5,180 nt of DNA from contig JAAZLB010000061.1 of assembly GCA_012799535.1 (NCBI GenBank), positions 1 through 5,180 on the forward strand, in the 5' to 3' direction. The notes beneath the pieces are model-generated. The model was not told the DNA's origin. It made no database searches and saw nothing but the letters and a program-made list of their open reading frames with translations. This document shows, piece after piece, positions 1 through 5,180 of the stretch. Each line of letters opens with the position of its first letter. The stretch's first letter is position 1. This DNA comes from Bacillota bacterium (GTDB lineage: Bacteria; Bacillota; Limnochordia; Darwinibacteriales; Darwinibacteriaceae). The translations under genes were made by a program, and so were the position numbers.

Positions 1-677
1 CCTAAGCCTTCCCAAGGCAGATCATAAATACTACGCCAAGGTGCCCGTAGCTGGGTGGCAATTTCTAAAAGAACCCTTTCTGCTAGCCCTGGTGCCACCC
101 CGCTGATCACTGGAACTCCCTCTTTAATGATCCCACCCTTTTCGTAGGCGATCTCCTCTAGACTTGTCCCTAAACGGTCTGTATGATCATGACCGATAGT
201 GGTAATCACACTTAAAAGAGGATGCACCACATTAGTGGCATCCAAGCGACCTCCTAAGCCTGTTTCTAACACGACTAAATCCACTTGAGCTTCTAGAAAA
301 TACTGAAATGCTACTGCAGTAGCTAACTCAAATTCAGTTACTGGTCCAAGCTCAGGGTGGGCTTGTTCCACTTGGAGCGCCCCTGCTTCCCCTTGATCTA
401 CAAATTTGCTCAGGGATTCTTGATCAATAGGTGTACCGTTAATCCGAAAGCGCTCACTATAATGCTCAAGATGGGGTGAGGTAAATAACCCCACCCGAAA
501 ACCACCTTCCTCGAGCACTTTAGCCATAAAGGCCGAGACTGAACCTTTTCCATTCGTACCTGCCACATGAATGAACTTCAGCTTCTCTTGGGGATTACCC
601 AAGAAATCACAGAGTAATCGAATCCGTTCTAACCCTAAGTGACTCCCAAAACGCTCTCTTTGTCCAATCACTTTCAT
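1..677 (-). CDS. folC: Bifunctional folylpolyglutamate synthase / dihydrofolate synthase, N-terminal part (cut by window edge)
   Basis: This enzyme of the Mur-ligase-like ATP-dependent family adds glutamate to dihydropteroate and to folates in the cytoplasm, making them usable and retaining them in the cell. 225 codons are visible, roughly half of a usual protein of about 430 residues; the rest lies beyond position 1. Seen motifs are FGSHLGLERI at residues 10-19, the P-loop HVAGTNGKGS at 37-46 (Lys44), TSPHL at 66-70, SERFRING at 74-81, LETGLGGRLDATNV at 137-150 (Glu138), the metal-site region IGHDH at 161-165, and EKGGIIK at 179-185, where the family more often has Ala for the first Gly. The ATG is forced: upstream in the same frame there is one codon (GCC) and then the valS stop TAG. 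This leaves only nine residues before the FG motif, several fewer than in typical homologues. AAGGG, six bases before the ATG and inside the end of valS, can serve as ribosome binding site. It is probably co-transcribed with valS under T-box control. The identification is firm. Confidence 0.96.
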   Translation of the reverse strand, partial: MKVIGQRERFGSHLGLERIRLLCDFLGNPQEKLKFIHVAGTNGKGSVSAFMAKVLEEGGFRVGLFTSPHLEHYSERFRINGTPIDQESLSKFVDQGEAGALQVEQAHPELGPVTEFELATAVAFQYFLEAQVDLVVLETGLGGRLDATNVVHPLLSVITTIGHDHTDRLGTSLEEIAYEKGGIIKEGVPVISGVAPGLAERVLLEIATQLRAPWRSIYDLPWEGL

Positions 678-680
678 GGC

Positions 681-3317
681 CTACCCTTGCAACTCCTGTA
701 ATAAGATCTGCAAGCGCTCCACTGTAGCCGTCAAGGACTCCACTTTTTCCTGCTCCTTTTCTACTACCGCTCGAGGTGCCTTCATTATAAATCCTTCGTT
801 CAATAATTTGCTTTCTGCCCGTTGTAACTCCCTTTGGGCCTCCTCTAAATCCTTTTTGATTCTAGCGATCTCCTCTTCTAGATCGACCAAGTCCGCTAGG
901 GGTAAGAAAATATTAATTCCCTCCACCACCGCGCTTAATGCCTGGGCTGGTTTTTCCCCAGGGGCTTCTAGGATTAGAGTCTCTAAGCCGGCAAGATTAA
1001 TGATGTGTTGCTCCCCGTCTTGCAAAACAGCTAGGGCATCCCCATCCCCTTGGCAAATCGCGGTGATTTTGCGACCAGGTTGCACATTTTTCTCACTCCG
1101 CATAGTGCGAATCTCCGTAATCACAGCCATGACGGTGTCCATGGCCTTCTCTTGCACAGGAGCAGCAAAGCCGGAGGGCTGTGGCCAAGGAGCAATCATA
1201 ATGGATGGCCCATCATGTGGTAGGTTTTGCCAAATTTCCTCAGTGATAAAGGGCATATAGGGATGGAGCAACTGGAGGGTGTTTTTCAACACATACCATA
1301 GCACATATTGGGCCACATAACGGGAATCCTCACCCTGCTTGCCATAGAGACGGGGCTTCACTAACTCAATGTACCAGTCACAGAATTCACTCCAAATGAA
1401 ATCGTAGAGTACCCGGGCCCCTTCCCCAATATCATAACGTTCTAAGAACCGAGTTACTTCATGGGCAGTATGCTCGTAACGACTCAAAATCCAGTGATCT
1501 GCAGTAGTCAATTCTAAAGAGCCAAGATTTTTCTCATTCTCATTAAAATCTTCCAGATTCATTAAGGCAAAGCGGGAAGCATTCCAGATTTTATTGGCAA
1601 AGTTCCTGTAAGCCTCCACTTTTTCCGGAATATAACGGAGATCGTTACCAGGTGCCACCCCAATCACTAAGTTAAAGCGCAGCGCATCCGCCCCGTATTC
1701 CTCAATTGCCTCTAAGGGGTCTACTCCATTTCCAAGGGATTTGCTCATTTTCCGGCCCTGAGCATCTCGAACCAAACCATGGATCAAAACCTCACTAAAG
1801 GGCTTATCTTCCATGAATTCATAACCCATTACAATCATTCTAGCAACCCAAAAGAAGATAATATCGAAGCCAGTCACCAACACTGAAGTAGGATAAAAAT
1901 GCTTTAACTCAGCTGTTTGCTCCGGCCAACCAAGGGTAGAGAAGGGCCAGAGGGCAGAAGAAAACCAAGTATCTAATACATCAGGATCTTGCTGGATCTC
2001 AGTTGAAGCACAACGGACACATTGGGTTGGTTCATCTACCGAGGCAAAGGTCTCCCCACAATCATCACAGTACCAAACTGGAATCCGGTGACCCCACCAT
2101 AATTGCCTGGAAATACACCAATCTCGTAAATTCTCCATCCAGTGCAAATAATGCTTACTAAACCGATCAGGGACAAAGCGAATTTCTCCCTCTTTTACTG
2201 CGGCAATAGCAGGTTTTGCCAAAACATCCATTTTCACAAACCACTGTTTAGAAACGAGGGGCTCCACTACTGTATCACAACGATAACATTGGCCAACCGC
2301 GTGATCATGATCTTCCACCTTGACCAAAAGACCAAGACTATCTAAATCTTCCACCACCTGTTTGCGACAAGTATAGCGATCTAAACCCGCGTATTTACTA
2401 CCTGCTTCCTCGGTCATGGTGGCATCTAAACCGATCACCTGAATTTGGGGCAAATTATGACGTAATCCAATTTCAAAGTCATTAGGATCATGGGCAGGGG
2501 TAACCTTAACCATCCCAGTACCAAATTCTAAGTCCACAAAATCATCGGCAATAATGGGCACTTCCCGATCTGTTAAAGGTACACGGACAACTTTCCCGAT
2601 CAGATCTTGATACCGTTCATCCTGGGGATTAACGGCAATGGCCGTATCACCAAGCATGGTCTCAGGTCTAGTAGTGGCTACCTGAATAAAGCCACTACCA
2701 TCTGCTAAGGGATACTGTACATGATAGAGTTTACCTGCAGATTCTTCATGCTCTACTTCAATATCTGAAAGGGTGGTACTACACTGGGGGCACCAGTTCA
2801 CACTGTAGTTGCCTTGGTAGATTAGACCCTTTTCATACAAGCGGACAAAAACCTCCCGTACCGCCCGAGAACAACCTTCGTCCATGGTAAAGCGCTCCCG
2901 CTCCCAGTCTAATGAAGCTCCTAATTTTTTCAGTTGATTGAGGATCTGGTTACCATATTCCTCTTTCCAGTCCCAAGTGCGCTTCAAAAACTCTTCTCGA
3001 CCCAGATCATGGCGGGTTTTGCCTTCGGTAGCCCTAATGTGATCCTCTACCCGCGCTTGGGTAGCAATGCCTGCATGATCTGTTCCCGGAATCCAGACAG
3101 TATTATAACCTTGCATCCGCTTCCACCGTACCAAAATATCTTGATAGGTGTTATCCAAGGCATGGCCCATGTGGAGTTGTCCAGTAATATTTGGTGGCGG
3201 AATCACGATACTAAATGGTTTTTTATCTGTGTCCACTTCCCCGTGGAAAAAGCCCTGTTCTTCCCAGTAGGCGTACCATTTATCCTCCACTAGTTTTGGA
3301 TCATATGTTTTCATCAT
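681..3317 (-). CDS. valS: Valyl-tRNA synthetase
   Basis: This class I aminoacyl-tRNA synthetase charges tRNA-Val with valine in the cytoplasm and hydrolyses mischarged Thr-tRNA-Val. The 878-residue length is normal for bacterial ValRS. Seen features in order are [15 protein letters not shown] at residues 5-19, the HIGH-type motif [14 protein letters not shown] (HMGH at 49-52), a zinc-type CPQC at 176-179, CP1 editing-domain signatures [12 protein letters not shown] at 215-226 and HDPNDFEIG at 276-284, CYRC at 344-347, CDDC and CVRC at 417-420 and 433-436, [20 protein letters not shown] at 446-465, [12 protein letters not shown] at 483-494, and KMSKS at 523-527. An anticodon-binding helical domain follows from about 605. 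A heptad-rich C-terminal coiled coil, typical of ValRS, covers about 808-878. I chose the first ATG of a tandem pair (MMKTYDPK), which has AGGAG eight bases upstream. The open frame continues upstream to a GTG at 3461, but those 48 codons lie across the T-box and terminator and are not credible protein. The second ATG at 3314 is equally possible. Confidence 0.98.
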   Translation of the reverse strand: MMKTYDPKLVEDKWYAYWEEQGFFHGEVDTDKKPFSIVIPPPNITGQLHMGHALDNTYQDILVRWKRMQGYNTVWIPGTDHAGIATQARVEDHIRATEGKTRHDLGREEFLKRTWDWKEEYGNQILNQLKKLGASLDWERERFTMDEGCSRAVREVFVRLYEKGLIYQGNYSVNWCPQCSTTLSDIEVEHEESAGKLYHVQYPLADGSGFIQVATTRPETMLGDTAIAVNPQDERYQDLIGKVVRVPLTDREVPIIADDFVDLEFGTGMVKVTPAHDPNDFEIGLRHNLPQIQVIGLDATMTEEAGSKYAGLDRYTCRKQVVEDLDSLGLLVKVEDHDHAVGQCYRCDTVVEPLVSKQWFVKMDVLAKPAIAAVKEGEIRFVPDRFSKHYLHWMENLRDWCISRQLWWGHRIPVWYCDDCGETFASVDEPTQCVRCASTEIQQDPDVLDTWFSSALWPFSTLGWPEQTAELKHFYPTSVLVTGFDIIFFWVARMIVMGYEFMEDKPFSEVLIHGLVRDAQGRKMSKSLGNGVDPLEAIEEYGADALRFNLVIGVAPGNDLRYIPEKVEAYRNFANKIWNASRFALMNLEDFNENEKNLGSLELTTADHWILSRYEHTAHEVTRFLERYDIGEGARVLYDFIWSEFCDWYIELVKPRLYGKQGEDSRYVAQYVLWYVLKNTLQLLHPYMPFITEEIWQNLPHDGPSIMIAPWPQPSGFAAPVQEKAMDTVMAVITEIRTMRSEKNVQPGRKITAICQGDGDALAVLQDGEQHIINLAGLETLILEAPGEKPAQALSAVVEGINIFLPLADLVDLEEEIARIKKDLEEAQRELQRAESKLLNEGFIMKAPRAVVEKEQEKVESLTATVERLQILLQELQG

Positions 3318-3320
3318 CTT

Positions 3321-3330
3321 GCCCTCTCCT
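3321..3330 (-). promoter_or_regulatory. Ribosome binding site of valS
   Basis: The segment reads AGGAGAGGGC on the coding strand, just downstream of the terminator U-tract. AGGAG ends eight bases before the ATG at 3317 and eleven before the ATG at 3314. It supports starting ValRS at MMKTYDPK rather than at the far upstream GTG, which has no such site and lies inside structured leader RNA. Confidence 0.8.
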
Positions 3331-3336
3331 CTCCAT

Positions 3337-3375
3337 AAAAAAAGACCTTTCTCCTTATTTAAGGACGAAAGGTCT
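3337..3375 (-). terminator. Intrinsic terminator of the valS T-box leader
   Basis: On the minus strand AGACCTTTC pairs perfectly with GAAAGGTCT (nine base pairs). Across a one-base G bulge, TCCTT then pairs with AAGGA (five more), closing a loop AAAT. The hairpin runs directly into a tract of seven Ts, the first of which is the last paired base. This is a strong Rho-independent terminator. Its 5' half overlaps the 3' half of the T-box antiterminator, so the two structures exclude one another, as known for transcriptional T-boxes. When tRNA-Val is charged, transcription should stop here, before valS. Confidence 0.93.
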
Positions 3376-3391
3376 CGCGGTACCACCTTAA
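3359..3391 (-). promoter_or_regulatory. T-box antiterminator
   Basis: The segment carries AAGGTGGTACCGCG, one base from the usual T-box motif AGGGTGGNACCGCG, followed eight bases later by the typical 3' partner CGTCCTT. TTAAGG (3391-3386) can pair with CCTTAA (3364-3359), leaving the TGGTACC bulge free. By family knowledge, the TGGT-type sequence in this bulge pairs with the NCCA end of uncharged tRNA. Formation of this helix uses up CCTT bases needed by the terminator. Confidence 0.92.
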
Positions 3392-3586
3392 TTCTCCCCC
3401 TATACCCACAGGGGAAGCTCTCGAGGTTATAACGGAACCACCGTCTTAAGCTACCTATCACCTAAGAGGCTCCAGGACGACTTCGCTAGCCACTTCCTTA
3501 GAAAGCTTTCAGCTCTAGGCTTTCCTCTCTGCAAGGGTGTGCTACCTACTACTTCCCATCTTAGCCACTACAAATATATTGCCCTC

Positions 3587-3616
3587 ATAATACCACTGAA
3601 AATCCTTAGTTGTCAA
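3587..3616 (-). promoter_or_regulatory. Housekeeping sigma (SigA-type) promoter for the valS T-box transcript
   Basis: A perfect -35 TTGACA (3616-3611) and a near-perfect -10 TATTAT (3592-3587) are separated by 18 bases. Transcription would start near 3580, sixteen bases before Stem I of the T-box, which is the expected arrangement. The -35 box lies within the last codons of fur (Leu-Asp-Asn) and the spacer contains the fur stop codon, so coding sequence and promoter overlap. No operator-like inverted repeat is evident around it. Confidence 0.85.
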
Positions 3617-4058
3617 GGTCTTGCTGCTTTAAACAGGAAGCACAGACCCCAAAAAACCGGAGGCAATGATCTGTCACCTCAAAGCCAGTCTCTTCTGCGA
3701 TCCGTTTTTCAATGGTCTCCAAAAGATCGCTTTTAAATTCACCAATAGAGCCACATTTGCGACAAATGAGATGATGATGATAGTGCTCTTCCTCATCACC
3801 TAATCTAATTTCGTACCGGCTTTGTCCATCACCGTATTCAAAGCGGTGAATGATTCCTAAGCTTTCTAATAGCTCTAAATTACGATAAATGGTGGCTAGG
3901 CCAATTTCTGCATGCAACTTTTTAGTGTGCATGAACACCTCTTCCGCGGAAAGATGACCATCCGCATTAGCAATCAAGACATCCACCACCGCTTCCCGTT
4001 GTGGCGTGAGGCGGTAAGAGTTTTTTTCTAGTTCTGCACTAACCCAGTCCTTTAACAT
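3606..4058 (-). CDS. Fur-family metal-dependent transcriptional repressor
   Basis: This is a cytoplasmic DNA-binding metalloregulator of 150 residues, normal for the family. The N-terminal winged helix includes LTPQREAVVDVL at residues 17-28, HLSAEEVF at 35-42 and the recognition-helix region GLATIYRNLELL at 53-64. The C-terminal dimerisation domain carries HYHHHLICRKC (His92, 94-96; Cys99, Cys102), GEF with Glu107, His131, and CASC (Cys139, Cys142). The two CxxC pairs should form the structural zinc site. Regulatory metal ligands of the family have counterparts at His35, Glu83, His94, His96 and Glu107. Glu occurs where B. subtilis PerR has Asp85 and Asp104, which argues for a Fur (iron) or Zur type rather than a peroxide sensor; sequence alone does not settle the metal. 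The ATG has an excellent ribosome site (AGGGGGAG) that begins at the stop codon of the upstream gene, so translation is likely coupled. I see no terminator after it. Confidence 0.95.
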   Translation of the reverse strand: MLKDWVSAELEKNSYRLTPQREAVVDVLIANADGHLSAEEVFMHTKKLHAEIGLATIYRNLELLESLGIIHRFEYGDGQSRYEIRLGDEEEHYHHHLICRKCGSIGEFKSDLLETIEKRIAEETGFEVTDHCLRFFGVCASCLKQQDLDN

Positions 4059-4060
4059 AA

Positions 4061-4071
4061 CTCTCCCCCTA
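4061..4071 (-). promoter_or_regulatory. Stop codon of the Lgt-like gene fused to the ribosome binding site of the Fur-family gene
   Basis: The coding strand reads TAGGGGGAGAGTTATG. The last two bases of the upstream TAG stop form the start of the AGGGGGAG Shine-Dalgarno sequence, five bases before the ATG at 4058. Ribosomes finishing the Lgt-like protein therefore stop on the initiation site of the regulator. This fixes the start and supports a shared transcript. Confidence 0.75.
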
Positions 4072-4887
4072 ACTAAAGCGCCAATAGAAAAACTTAATCA
4101 TTACGAGCCCCACTCCAAAAAGGGAGGCTAGATAAAATAGCCAGGACTTCCAATTATTCAAAGAACGCCTCCGCCGAATATCAGTTAGGGGCGAGTTTAT
4201 ATAGGCATAAAACCAAGCAAATCCAAAAAGTAAGGCTGCTAAAGTATACAACCAAGGGTTAGCCGACTCCCCAGATACTTCCTTAAAAGGCATTAAAAGA
4301 CGCTGAGCAGTAGCGCTGAGGGCTAAATACCCGAGGAATAATTGTCCATCATAGCGCAAGAAGCGACGATTTCTCCATAACAGGGAGAAGACTACATAAT
4401 AGATCAAAGCACCGTATAAGGGGACTGGATGTAAACAAAATTCGCCTAGATCCACACCCCAAGAACCAATCATTTCCCGCCCTAAAACACTAGAACCCAG
4501 ATATGCCAAGGACTGCATGAGGGCAAGGGGTGGTGTGAACACATCTAAAAAGCTAGCCGCTTCGTCCACGTGGCGCAAAAGAAAATAAAGGGTATAAACC
4601 CCGGCACCGACTGCCCCACGGACCTCGTCCAACTGGGGACTGGCAAAGAGGGTCCAAGGATACAGAAAAGTTCTCCACCCATAGACTGGAAAAACCGCGG
4701 CAATCCGCCCTACAACTATGAAGGCGAGTGTAGCTTGGATGATAAATTGAAAGATGAAATCCGCGCCGAAACCCTTACGCTTACCTTCCCGCTGTGCTAA
4801 GACGGAACCTAAAACAAGGCCTGAACCTAGCATAAATCCGTAGGAATAAACGGGAAAATCGGCGAAGAAAAAGAGGACGTTTTCCAT
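4069..4887 (-). CDS. Divergent Lgt-like (prolipoprotein diacylglyceryl transferase family) membrane protein, probably lacking the classical active site
   Basis: This is a polytopic membrane protein of 272 residues. Hydrophobic stretches lie at about 15-32, 43-60, 92-105, 113-134, 155-171, 182-199, 213-230 and 247-267. Similarity to Lgt is visible in FPVYSYGFMLGSGLVLG at residues 11-27 (Tyr16-Gly17 matching the family's YG), the ARRE-like QREGKRKG at 32-39, GRIAAVF at 60-66, HPVPLY at 153-158 (family HPTQLY), and DGQLFLGYL at 180-188. However, the signature RIGNFxNGE appears as YLGSSVLGR at 129-137, the HGG segment as RGAVGAG at 90-96, and YGxxRFxxE as SATAQRLLM at 191-199. By hand alignment, positions equivalent to E. 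coli His103, Arg143, Asn146, Glu151, Tyr235, Arg239 and Glu243 are thus not kept. An Arg-rich stretch (237-241) precedes an extra C-terminal membrane segment; Lgt usually has seven. The frame is intact and AGGA lies eight bases before the ATG, so this is not a decayed gene. It may be a non-catalytic paralogue or an enzyme of altered specificity. Function is unknown. Confidence 0.8.
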   Translation of the reverse strand: MENVLFFFADFPVYSYGFMLGSGLVLGSVLAQREGKRKGFGADFIFQFIIQATLAFIVVGRIAAVFPVYGWRTFLYPWTLFASPQLDEVRGAVGAGVYTLYFLLRHVDEAASFLDVFTPPLALMQSLAYLGSSVLGREMIGSWGVDLGEFCLHPVPLYGALIYYVVFSLLWRNRRFLRYDGQLFLGYLALSATAQRLLMPFKEVSGESANPWLYTLAALLFGFAWFYAYINSPLTDIRRRRSLNNWKSWLFYLASLFGVGLVMIKFFYWRFS

Positions 4888-4943
4888 TTCACTATTCCTG
4901 CCCTTCTGCTCCTTTTATTCCCTCCCCACTATAGAAATTCCTG

Positions 4944-5180
4944 CTAAGCACCTAATTCCTTTCTTAGCAACTCATTCACCAGTTCCGGATCCCCCTTACC
5001 ATTGGTGGCCCGCATCACTTGCCCAACGAAGAATCCAAACAATTTAGTTTCCCCATTTTCAAAACGCTTGACTAACTCTCCATTGCTGGCCAATACTTCT
5101 TGAACGATCGCCCCTAGTTGATCCAGATCCGCAAGCTTTTCCCAACCTTTCAAGGCCACAATCTCTCGGGCAGATTTGTC
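4944..5180 (-). CDS. gatB: Aspartyl/glutamyl-tRNA amidotransferase subunit B, C-terminal end (cut by window edge)
   Basis: The final 78 residues of GatB are visible; the frame is open to the window edge, so the true start lies outside. The GTG at 5159 is an internal codon, not a start. This is the C-terminal tail (YqeY-like) domain, recognised by KSAREIVALKGWEKLADLDQL, then IVQEVLASN, and the ending VGQVMRATNGKGDPELVNELL followed by RKEL. In GatCAB this domain contacts the tRNA, while the missing N-terminal part activates Glu-tRNA-Gln or Asp-tRNA-Asn with ATP for transamidation. Its presence implies the indirect route to Gln-tRNA and/or Asn-tRNA, common in Bacillota. The stop TAG lies 56 bases before the Lgt-like gene, without a clear terminator between them. 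Confidence 0.93.
   Translation of the reverse strand, partial: DKSAREIVALKGWEKLADLDQLGAIVQEVLASNGELVKRFENGETKLFGFFVGQVMRATNGKGDPELVNELLRKELGA

Larger units (their letters stand above)
3337..3580 (-). promoter_or_regulatory. T-box riboswitch, valine-specific, controlling valS (and folC)
   Basis: The leader fits the T-box architecture completely. Stem I closes with CTAAGA (3564-3559) against TCTTAG (3467-3462). A helix GGA/TCC and then TAGC/GCTA enclose the specifier loop. The distal part has CAC and CCTT paired with AAGG and GTG, the bulge GCAGAGAG, and a hairpin GAAAGC/GCTTTC (3524-3501) with the typical GCTGAAA loop side. The specifier loop reads GAA-GTC-G followed by CTGGAG, so the specifier is GTC at 3481-3479, a valine codon. 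Next comes a Stem II-type element: GACGG pairs with CCGTT (3445-3431), and its loop GGTT can pair with AACC at 3428-3425, forming a pseudoknot. Stem III is CTTCCCCT/AGGGGGAG (3417-3394) with an eight-base loop. Antiterminator and terminator follow. The 5' end is inferred from the promoter, so it may be off by a few bases. Confidence 0.95.

Noticed and set aside
676..1260. A 194-codon plus-strand open frame
   Set aside because: It is antisense to the valS C-terminal part and has no family motifs; it is a shadow of the valS reading frame. The same applies to plus-strand frames at 2142-2345, 2934-3293, 3539-3736 and 4570-4800.
3301..3336. An 11-codon open frame starting at the ATG just after the terminator U-tract and overlapping the valS start in another frame
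   Set aside because: No ribosome site precedes it because the U-tract lies directly upstream, and the sequence is explained by the valS ribosome site.
3318..3461. A 48-codon N-terminal extension of ValRS starting at GTG 3461
   Set aside because: These codons run through the T-box pseudoknot, Stem III, antiterminator and terminator. The family N-terminus matches MMKTYDPK, and a good ribosome site stands directly before that ATG.
3570..3630. A Fur-box operator near the valS promoter or upstream of the Fur-family gene
   Set aside because: No inverted repeat resembling GATAATGATAATCATTATC is visible in either place, so metal control of these genes cannot be claimed from the sequence.
4928..4956. 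TATAGT as a -10 box for a promoter in front of the Lgt-like gene
   Set aside because: The hexamer 17 bases upstream is ATTAGG, which does not resemble TTGACA, so a promoter is not supported.
4941..4975. Inverted repeat TGCTAAG / CTTAGCA around the gatB stop codon as a terminator
   Set aside because: Only seven base pairs, AT-rich, a 14-base loop, and no T-tract after it. It does not meet the standard of an intrinsic terminator.
1..5180. An undescribed defence, mobile or biosynthetic system
   Set aside because: All genes but one are recognisable housekeeping or regulatory families, and intergenic space is explained by the T-box or is very short. Only the Lgt-like protein remains functionally open.

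Overview
The window reads almost entirely on the minus strand and looks like a chromosomal housekeeping segment of a Gram-positive bacterium of the Bacillota, probably clostridia-like. The reasons are a canonical tRNA-responsive T-box leader in front of valS, a valS-folC gene pair (also known from Bacillus subtilis), a GatB tail, a Fur-family repressor and purine-rich Shine-Dalgarno sequences. Base composition is moderate, with GC in the mid-forties by eye. I cannot name genus or species. I see no mobile element, CRISPR array, rRNA or tRNA gene.

In the direction of transcription, from high to low coordinates, the layout is as follows. The last 78 codons of gatB (5180-4944) enter from the window edge. 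After a 56-base purine-rich gap comes a membrane protein related to prolipoprotein diacylglyceryl transferase (4887-4069), which lacks most of that enzyme's catalytic residues. Ten bases later a Fur-family regulator begins (4058-3606). These three genes have no visible terminator or strong promoter between them and probably form one transcript.

A near-consensus promoter (TTGACA, 18 bases, TATTAT) begins inside the last codons of fur. It drives a leader of about 260 nt that folds into a complete T-box riboswitch: Stem I with a GUC (valine) specifier, a Stem II-type pseudoknot, Stem III, and mutually exclusive antiterminator and terminator. The riboswitch controls valS (3317-681). folC follows three bases after the valS stop and runs off the left edge (677-1).

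Functionally, GatB corrects misacylated Gln/Asn-tRNA and ValRS charges tRNA-Val. Uncharged tRNA-Val should relieve termination and raise ValRS, and FolC by co-transcription. The part that deserves attention is the Lgt-like protein with degenerate active-site positions and an extra C-terminal membrane segment. Everything else is well-formed and ordinary.
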